From Acorus gramineus (lineage: Eukaryota; Streptophyta; Magnoliopsida; Acorales; Acoraceae), in the NCBI GenBank assembly GCA_030737835.1, contig JAUJYN010000013.1:832366-896365 (forward strand): DNA of 64,000 nucleotides. The letters are read 5' to 3'. The position numbers were made by a program, and so were the translations under genes. A model generated the notes under the pieces. That model did not search any database. It saw only the letters and a program-made list of their open reading frames with translations, and had not been told where the DNA came from. This document shows positions 56,875 to 64,000 of this stretch, in pieces (the stretch's first letter is position 1; every line of letters begins with the position of its first letter).

Positions 56875-57822
56875 ATGGCGGACGAGACCCTCTCCAACGA
56901 CGACGTGACCTACGATTCTCACTCGGTCGACGACACGGAAGACTTGAAGGCGAAAATCGAAGCCCTGGTGGACGAGAACGTTGAATACATAACAGAAAAC
57001 AAGAAGTTGAAGGAGAAGATAGACCTCTTGATGGCGAACGCGGAGGCGCACGCGAGTGACCGGGCGAAGATGAAGTTCGACGTCGAGGAGCTCCGGCGGG
57101 AGATCGAACTGTTGGAGGAGGACCAGAAGGCTCTGAAGGCGATGGCCTCCCGAGCGGATCTTGAGGCGGAGGTCGTCCACCTCCACGAGCAGCTCCACGC
57201 TTCCCATTCCGCGGGAGACGAAACCGCCTCGGAACTCGCGCAGCTGAAATTGGCCTTCGCAGAGCTCGAGAAGAGCGGCCGCGACGGAGACTCGAAGGTC
57301 GCGCTTCTCGAGAAGGAGAAGGCTTACCTGGCGGAGCAGACGTTGGAGATGGAGAGGCGGATCCGGGAGTTCGAGAGCAAGATCGGAGACACGGAGGTCG
57401 TGGAGTCGTCGCTGAGGGGGGAGATCCTGAAGAGGGAGGGGGAGATCATGAGGCTGAAGAGGGAGGCCGACGAGAAGGCGGCCTCGGTTTCCGCGCTGGA
57501 GGAGCGGCTGAGGATCTCCAGAGACAAGGCGGCGGCAAAGGAGGTCGAGCTGTTGGGGAAGAACAGAGATCTAGGTGCGGATGTTAAGGATCTGATGAGG
57601 AAGGTCGCGGATTACGAGGCGATGGAAGAGAAGGTTAGCCAATTGGAGAAGAAATTGGCGGCTGCGGCATTGGCGGGAGTCAAGGAGAACGGGGTGCGCG
57701 AGAGCGCTGTGAAGGGGAAGTGTTCGGATTGTCTCTATCCATCTGTCGCGGCATCAGCGGGAACTTTTGTGGCGGTAGCGGTTGGCGCTGCGGTGGCCTA
57801 CATTCGTTGTCGCAGGAGCTAG
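56875..57822 (+). CDS. PMD2: Peroxisomal and mitochondrial division factor-like coiled-coil protein
   Basis: Single-exon gene for 315 residues. Residues 1-20 are acidic (MADETLSNDD), residues 22-265 are almost continuous coiled coil (heptad-rich Lys/Glu/Leu, e.g. LKAKIEALVDENVEYITENK). Residues about 288-309 form one membrane segment (SAGTFVAVAVGAAVAYI) followed by a basic tail (RCRRS), the layout of a tail-anchored protein. Arabidopsis PMD1 and PMD2, which sit on peroxisomes and mitochondria and influence their proliferation and shape, have this length, layout and terminal anchor. GC content is higher than the surroundings and the frame is clean. The ATG chosen follows a pyrimidine-rich leader (CTCTCCTTCTCTCC near 56800). 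The exact paralogue (PMD1 or PMD2) cannot be fixed. Confidence 0.8.
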   Translation: MADETLSNDDVTYDSHSVDDTEDLKAKIEALVDENVEYITENKKLKEKIDLLMANAEAHASDRAKMKFDVEELRREIELLEEDQKALKAMASRADLEAEVVHLHEQLHASHSAGDETASELAQLKLAFAELEKSGRDGDSKVALLEKEKAYLAEQTLEMERRIREFESKIGDTEVVESSLRGEILKREGEIMRLKREADEKAASVSALEERLRISRDKAAAKEVELLGKNRDLGADVKDLMRKVADYEAMEEKVSQLEKKLAAAALAGVKENGVRESAVKGKCSDCLYPSVAASAGTFVAVAVGAAVAYIRCRRS

Positions 57823-59619
57823 AGGTAATGCATCGACAACTTATGGTGTTGTCTGTGCATTTTTTAGTTTTTGGGGTTTCTGTATTCTTGGCGTTAGGAA
57901 TCATATAGATACTTGTTTGTTTGTGGTTTTAGAGGGTATATGATGCAGTTACCTTGGTGCGGTCTGAAATCTTGATTGACTGGCTGACCTTGTGTTCATG
58001 TTTTACCACTGGTCTTCGTAGATCAGTAATGTAGTTAATAGTGAATGCTGATTTTGTCTGTAGGGAGCACACTTTCTTGTAGTGGTGCTCGGTCATTTGT
58101 AAAACAACCCAACCCTCCCTTCCCCCCCCCCCCCCCCCCCCCCCCCACTTGCAAAATTTGTGTGGGAGAAATTTTGTAGCCTGTGCTACAGATGAATAGT
58201 TTTGCTTTTCATTTGGTTCTCTTGAAATTGATGTTGTGCCATTTCTTGACTAATATGCATCATGAAAGATGGTCATGCTACTTGATGGCATAGCTGCATC
58301 GGTTACATTGCTTCCTTTGTTTCCATCTGTTTAAGTGGTCACCAGATCTGTAGGATTTTGGTGTTTTCTTGCGTATTGATGCTTGTTGCTGTTTCATTTG
58401 CAAAAATAATGAGGATTATGTTTCCCATATTTTTCTTTATAGTTGCAATGTAGGAGTAAAATGTGTGCTGAAATAACTGATTGTGATTCTGGTTAGGCTA
58501 CATTATCACTTTAGGAATTGTTACATCATATTCCTATTGGCTAAAGCTTGGGTACTGCTAGTAATTAGAAATGAGTTTGTTCAAAGTATTTCTTTTTTTT
58601 TCCCGTAAAATATACATGGCGTTTTAGATTTCATGGATTGATCATTTCTGCAATATTTCAGTATTGTAATTTTTAGCTGGATTTATTTTTTCCTGTGACT
58701 GACATTTTATGAATTCAATGTATATGCGCAAATGTTGTCCGTGTACCTGTGTCTTGCCAAATCATTCTTATTTAGGGTCTAAAACATTTATTATTTGATA
58801 TTGTCTATTAGGATTGCCTTATATAGATCTATTTTTTATGTTCTTAAAGAATTCTTTCTTTTTATCTATGGGTCCCGTTGACTTCTGTGTTTGATTTCAT
58901 ATTGATGTTGCTGTAATTAAAGATGACACAACATAATTTATATTTTGTTGACAAATTTGTCTTGTGTTCTTTTGCTGTCTTTTCATGCCCCAACTAAATC
59001 ATGCCATTTGTTCTGGAAAGGTGATTTGATCTGATCAGTGTAATGTGAAATCCAACTTTTATTGGTTGATATTCTCTAAAATTAAAATGTCCAATTTCCT
59101 TCTCAAGAACGATATTTATAGAATAGATAATGAATTAATTGCTGATCTGGGCCGTCAATACTGGGAGAGGATAGTTGACTGAAGCTGAAATTAACCACAG
59201 GAGTCAAAGATCAGTTGATGGGTCTACTTAAACAGCAGGAAATAACATGGAGGCAATGGTCCAGGGCGGCTTAAGTGTAGAGGGTAAATTCCTTCATAAG
59301 AAAAGGATTTATTGCATTCAGAAGATCCTTTTCACCAGTTCGGAGTTAGGTAATAATTCAGCAAAGGTAAATATCACACTCGAATAATTTTTTTGTAAAA
59401 TTTGGGAAAATCTTAAAACAAAAGTTAAAAATAGAAAAAAGCTTCTAAACAAAATGTCTAGATCACCATTTTCAGGAAAAAGGAGATTAGAGATTATTGC
59501 ACAGTTCATACATTTAATGCATGGGTTATTGATTAATACATGGATTTTTTTTTATTAAGTCATGATTTAAACAGGAGTTAATCTGTTGTTGAAAAATATA
59601 TGTTGAAATGAGAATTTAA
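57823..59619. other. 3' flank of the PMD-like gene
   Basis: T-rich sequence with probable 3' UTR in the first few hundred bases. Apart from the C-tract at 58122 nothing recognisable. Confidence 0.6.
58122..58146 (+). repeat. Homopolymer of about 25 C
   Basis: An uninterrupted C run about 300 bp after the PMD-like stop codon. It may lie inside the 3' UTR. Exact length is likely to be variable or error-prone. Confidence 0.9.
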
Positions 59620-60960
59620 GAAAAAATGAGTGCATTAGTTAACAAGGTAGAAGATAATGAGTGGGAAGGAATGGATCGTGAGGTTATCTCAAATTTAACA
59701 GGAGTTAGAGAACCACTTCAGAAGGGATAGTAGGTGATTTCCTATTCAGATAGAGCTTCCAAGACTGAACCACTAGATGTTAAATAAGCTAGATCACCCC
59801 TTTCAGGAAAAGGAGATTAGAGATTGTATCTTCAAAACAAAGAAGGATAAAACCCCTAGGCCTTCTGGGTACCCTTATGCTTTATTCCAGGAGTTTGGGT
59901 CCCTGCTGAAAGAGGATAGCCTCGAAACGTTTGATTGCCTCACAGGACCCAAGGGAATGGTTGCATTAGGACAACTTTTTTCCCTTCTTATCGCAAAGTA
60001 CAGGGTATTGGAAAAATTTTAGATTACAGACCTATCAGTTTGTTTAATAGTGTATAAGATCATTGGATGTTTGCTAACGGACTTAAACCTGGTTTGGATT
60101 CGATGGTAGTTCAATCACAGATAGGTTTCTTTCATAGGAGGTCTATCTTAGAGGTTTTTTGTTTGCAAACGAAGTGATGATTAAGATTGATTTTTAAAAA
60201 GATTCGTGAATCAGTGAATTGGAAGTTTCTATGGAGGCTCATGAAGCAGTTTGGATTTTCTTTTAATTGGGTCATATGGCTATCTGACTTTGTCACAACC
60301 GCATAGTTTTTAGTGAAAAATCATCCACTGAGTTTCTTCAGTTCAAGGTAAAAGCCTGAGGCTGGGGGGCCCCTTTATACCTTTGTTGTTTATATTGGTT
60401 TCAAATGTTTTGAATAGAATGTGCCAATGAGCAATTGGTGCTAGGTGGTTGGAATCGTTAATCGTAGAAGACTGGGAGGGATGGCCTTCAAGTTGCTCAC
60501 CTTGAGTATGCTGACTATTCCTGTTAATATGCAATGGCAACGTATATTTGGAGCCTCAGAAATATCATCAGATGCATGGAAATGGCTTCATATCTTAAAA
60601 TCACTACGACAAGATCTCAGTGGAAGACGGCCAGATGGAGGAGTGTGAAGAGGTGATGGGATGTATGGTAGGTCAGTTCCCTGTGAGATATTTGGAATTA
60701 TTGATCCGCAATGGATGCCTCAGAAGCCGTGACTGGCAACTGCTGGTTGAGAGGCTTGAATGGAAACTCTCTGGATGGAAGGGTAGACTTAAATAATTCA
60801 TCATAACCTCATTAAACCATATATCTCTCTTGGTATATCCAGTTAGAAGTATGAGGAACATTCTGAAGCTAAAAGAATAGTTATTGAATCATTAGACCCC
60901 ACATAAAAATACTCTTCTTTTAGTAGTTGTTAATAAGAAGGATTGAACTGTTATAACACC
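59620..60960 (+). pseudogene. LINE reverse transcriptase remnant
   Basis: A 59777-60022 frame reads LDHPFQEKEIRDCIFKTKKD-KTPRPSGYPYALFQEF, the start of a plant LINE reverse transcriptase (usual K-APGPDGF). DYRPISLF follows at about 60022-60045, a degenerate catalytic region near 60500, and a RYLELLIRNGCLRSRDWQ-LLVERLEWKLSGWKGR block at about 60685-60790. It is a different, older lineage from the LINE at 9340-15750. Confidence 0.8.
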
Positions 60961-61140
60961 TACCCTCCTTTTTCAGAACAAATATACTTGTCTAATGGAA
61001 TTATATCCTTGCAAAATAAATGAAATACATCCTCAAATGAAATGAATGCATTTATTTTTTCATTTTATTAACATAGTAGGTTAAGAGAAAATGAGGACAG
61101 TAAAAGGGAGGTAGAAATGAGTGCATGTGTCAGTGTCTAA

Positions 61141-61333
61141 GGCTCCATTTGGATCTGTCTTTGTGTTGCTTTTGAAAAGCTAAAAATTATTAACTTTTAG
61201 TTGTCATCTTTCTTTTTTAAGTCAAAAAATCTTGCGATTGAAAAATTAATGAAACAACATTTTTTAAAAGCTTGAGTTTGAAACACAAAATTCTAAGAAT
61301 CCCAGCGTTTCAATCGCACATTCAAATGCAGCC
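61141..61333. mobile_element. MITE with TAA target duplication
   Basis: Starts GGCTCCATTTGGAT, ends ATTCAAATGCAGCC, flanked by TAA (61138-61140 and 61334-61336). About 193 bp, no coding content. Confidence 0.78.
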
Positions 61334-61590
61334 TAATATTATTTTGATGGTGGATTCTTGTGGCCTGGAAGGAAGTTCTAATTCAGACTACTTTGTTCAT
61401 GTATTCATTAACTTTAGCAGCTCAGATATTCTAAATCTTTATTTCTTTATTGAAGACAAAAAATGAAGAAGAAGAAAGAATGAAAGAAAATTGAGCAGCA
61501 ACATGCTTGAAATAGCACTCCACACTCATAAGTTTGTATTTTACAATAGAAGGCATTTTTATAGTACATTTATATGATTACTTTTTTTAG

Positions 61591-61790
61591 ATCACCTGTA
61601 TGATGTGGATATAACAAGTCTGAAAGGCTTTTAGATATCAGTAGTTTACATGGTTGTTAGAAGTGCTTTTCCCTGGATTTTTTTCTTTAGATCACCTGTA
61701 TGATGTGGATACAACAAGTCTGAAAGGCTTCTAGATATCTGTAGATTTCAATTTTTCATGGTTCTTAGAAGTTCTATGCCCTCGTTTGTT
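61591..61790. repeat. 100-bp tandem duplication
   Basis: ATCACCTGTATGATGTGGAT begins at 61591 and 61691. Both copies continue with (A/T)ACAAGTCTGAAAGGCTT and AGATATC. Confidence 0.9.
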
Positions 61791-62504
61791 GGTTTTTTAT
61801 TTTTTCATTTGTTTTTCAAAAAGGCTTTGTATCCATAGTGGTTACTAGGCCCTTAACAACTAGCTGAGAGAGCTGTAGTAACAAGTCTAGAGGACTAAAT
61901 CATTTTTTTCTCTCATCTTGCGCCCTTGAAGAATTGAGGACCTGACCTCTCGCAAAGGGGAGGATGTCCTTACCGCAACGCTAAGTGTGTGGGGACTCGT
62001 GTGTTGGTTATTGTAATCTTTACGTTGGTCCTGTGTTTTTATGTTTTTTTGGGGGAGGAGGGTGATGACAAACAAAAGACTATCATTTTCTAAAGTTCAA
62101 CGTTGATACACTCGTTGTTTTTTCGTCATCATATCACTAATGCGATATATATAATCATCTAATACAATATATATTCTATATGTCAGTATATATAATAAAA
62201 TATATAAAACTATGTGCATTCAAATCACACATGCATTTACAAAAAAAAATGCATGAAACATTTTCCTTCTAATTATTACTGATTCATTTTTAGAAAACTG
62301 TGAAAATGGTGAGTCTCTAGTCTCTTTGTTGTGCACTATTCCAACTGATTACAAGAATGATTGTCATAACATTTCTCTTTAATTTATCTGTATTTATTAT
62401 ATGAAAATTTAAAAAAAACTTCTGAACGGAACCTTAGCTTAGACAGTCACTCACTGTCCAAAAAATAATAGACTAAAAGAAAACTCTGGGGGGCTAAAGC
62501 TGAT

Positions 62505-62580
62505 CCCTCGCTTGGCGAGGTGATAAAGATGGCACCTCCCTTTGAGAAAGAACTAGGGTTCAAACCCTGTTATCATCCTT
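62505..62580 (+). repeat. Possible tRNA-derived (SINE-like) fragment
   Basis: GGTTCAAACCC (62557-62567) fits the RNA polymerase III B box and CTTGGCGAGGTG about 45 bp upstream could be a degenerate A box. The sequence does not fold into a tRNA cloverleaf as far as I can judge. Confidence 0.35.
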
Positions 62581-62929
62581 AGTGGATTAATAAAAAGTGC
62601 ATGTTATTCAATTTCGAGTTGAATGAACTCATTTTTAATAAGTGTAAGAAAAAATTTAGTGAGGTATACATCATCTAATGAGGTATATGCTTCACTGAGT
62701 CTGTAATGAGGTATATAGGTCTGTGTTTTGGACTGAGAAAAAAACTGAGTGTAGCAGCACTCAAAAAGAAATGTTAGGCTGGTGGGCCTTGGCCCTTTGT
62801 TAGTTGATGAACAAGCCTATTGGGCTTGGTGTTTCATGGGTAGTAGCCCAGTATGATAGCCCAGTTGGGCTTTGATTTCATAGGCAGTAAAGGAAAAGGG
62901 TCAGACGATCTTTTTATGGAACACATAAA

Positions 62930-63360
62930 TTTTTATTTACAGTAATTTTAATTAGTTTCATAATTTTTATTTCTTTTATAAATAAATCTATAAAAATTTA
63001 TTTTTTATAAAAATATATATAAGATACTATTAACTAATATTTTATATTTGTTGTAAATACATGCATATGAATGTGCATGTAATTCTAGATGCATGTAATT
63101 GTGGATGACCTCTTGGTGCATGTATACATTAGTGTACCAAATTTATTGTAAATTCATGTATGCTAAAAATACATGAATGAGTCATTATAATTATTTCCCC
63201 TATAAATAGAGGGCTTGTAAAATATGAAAGGCATGGAAATGAAATAAGAATCTCTTGAAGAATAGTTCTCTAAAAAAAAAAAAAAATGATTTGTATAATC
63301 TTTTGTGTTTTCTCTTTCTCTTTTGTTATTTTTATAATACGTTATCAGCACGAGAAGGCT
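62930..63360 (+). repeat. Probable Copia LTR at the window edge
   Basis: TATAAATAGAGG at 63201-63212, a run of AT-rich U3-like sequence before it, and TACGTTATCAGCACGAG at 63339-63355, the phrase often found at the LTR/primer-site junction of plant Copia elements. The downstream 640 bp (63361-64000) are AT-rich leader-like DNA without coding sequence; the rest of the element would lie beyond the window. Confidence 0.55.
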
Positions 63361-64000
63361 CTCAACAAGATAGGTTTGTATTTTTTATGGGTTTATGATA
63401 ATATACTATACAAATCATTTTTTTTTTTTTTTGCACATAATCCACGTCTAAAGTGGTAGAGAGTCACATAATTCATATTTTTGAAAAAAAAATGTCTTCA
63501 AGATACTTGGTTATGTAATTAATATTTTTTTTAATTGACTTGCTGTATGTTATTTTTTTTATATATGGTATTTGAGATCACCCCATGAATGCATGCTAGC
63601 CAGAAAATAAGTTATGTAATTCAATGCTTTATTTCTCATGGCTTGTTGACTTCAAATAGACATAGCAACCTAATTAGCATGTTATATTTTTTTTTTTGTC
63701 ATAATCCACGCATAGGGTGATAATGATAAAACATAAGTTTGATAGATGCATGCTATATACTTGTGTTAAGATGATAATGTAAGGTTTTGTTGCATAATGG
63801 TCTTCAAAGTCATCATATTTTTTTTTTTTGGAAATCCTACCCATATCACCAAATAATGTTTTTTTTTTTTTCAGTGTTTACAAGTGGTTTTTTCGGTTAT
63901 ATATATATATATAAACACTATGTCAGAACAATAAAACTCATGTGCAAATTTTTTATTATGCATTTTGTTTACAAAAACAAAGCCATTATCTACCTGATCT

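Overview
The window reads as nuclear DNA of a flowering plant. The only genes that look intact are plant families: two STIG1-like cysteine-rich secreted proteins, an intron-containing pectate lyase and a PMD-type organelle division factor. Everything else is AT-rich non-coding DNA packed with plant transposon families (hAT, L1-type LINE, FAR1-type MULEs, Copia, long solo LTRs, Tourist-like MITEs). I cannot name the species.

Layout. 1-5.8 kb: MITE-derived DNA, then a decayed hAT transposon (2594-5822) bounded by an 8-bp target duplication. 6.1-24.5 kb: a locus duplicated in tandem. STIG1 copy A (6190-6597, minus) and copy B (19604-20014, minus) share promoter and flanking DNA. A second pair of homologous blocks (about 15880-16200 and 23100-23380) lies further upstream in the same order. 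A roughly 6.4-kb L1-type LINE (about 9340-15750), full of frameshifts, lies within unit A. 24.9-30.4 kb: MULE-1 (25648-30409), with an 11-bp target duplication, inverted ends, a FAR1-type transposase pseudogene and nested insertions. 30.4-33.8 kb: intergenic DNA with a cluster of small palindromes and an LTR-like remnant.

33.9-45.1 kb: MULE-2 (33874-45105). It has about 1.35-kb inverted terminal repeats, a broken FAR1/MULE/SWIM transposase, a nested 3.6-kb solo LTR (36059-39634, flanked by GCAAG) and two apparent cargo pieces. One is a minus-strand reading frame with an RNase H1-type N-terminal hybrid-binding domain plus a C-terminal membrane segment. The other is a coding-like fragment present in both terminal repeats. 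MULE-2 ends 208 bp before the start codon of the four-exon pectate lyase gene (45313-47261), so it probably replaced that gene's distal promoter.

47.3-64 kb: LINE and MITE fragments, then a minus-strand Copia element (about 49850-55812) that keeps its 5' LTR and tRNA-Met primer site but has lost its 3' end. It is interrupted by an LTR-like insertion (about 50806-52385) and a Tourist-like MITE (54780-55225). The single-exon PMD-like gene follows (56875-57822), then a 25-C homopolymer, an old LINE remnant (about 59620-60960), a MITE, a 100-bp tandem duplication and, at the right edge, a probable Copia LTR.

The four host genes do not form a pathway. STIG1-like proteins and this type of pectate lyase both act in the apoplast, and both families have members expressed in floral organs or pollen, but their proximity here is probably chance. 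Nothing here is a clear new system. The most unusual items are the HBD-plus-membrane-anchor cargo of MULE-2, its paired long terminal repeats next to the pectate lyase promoter, and the STIG1 segmental duplication.
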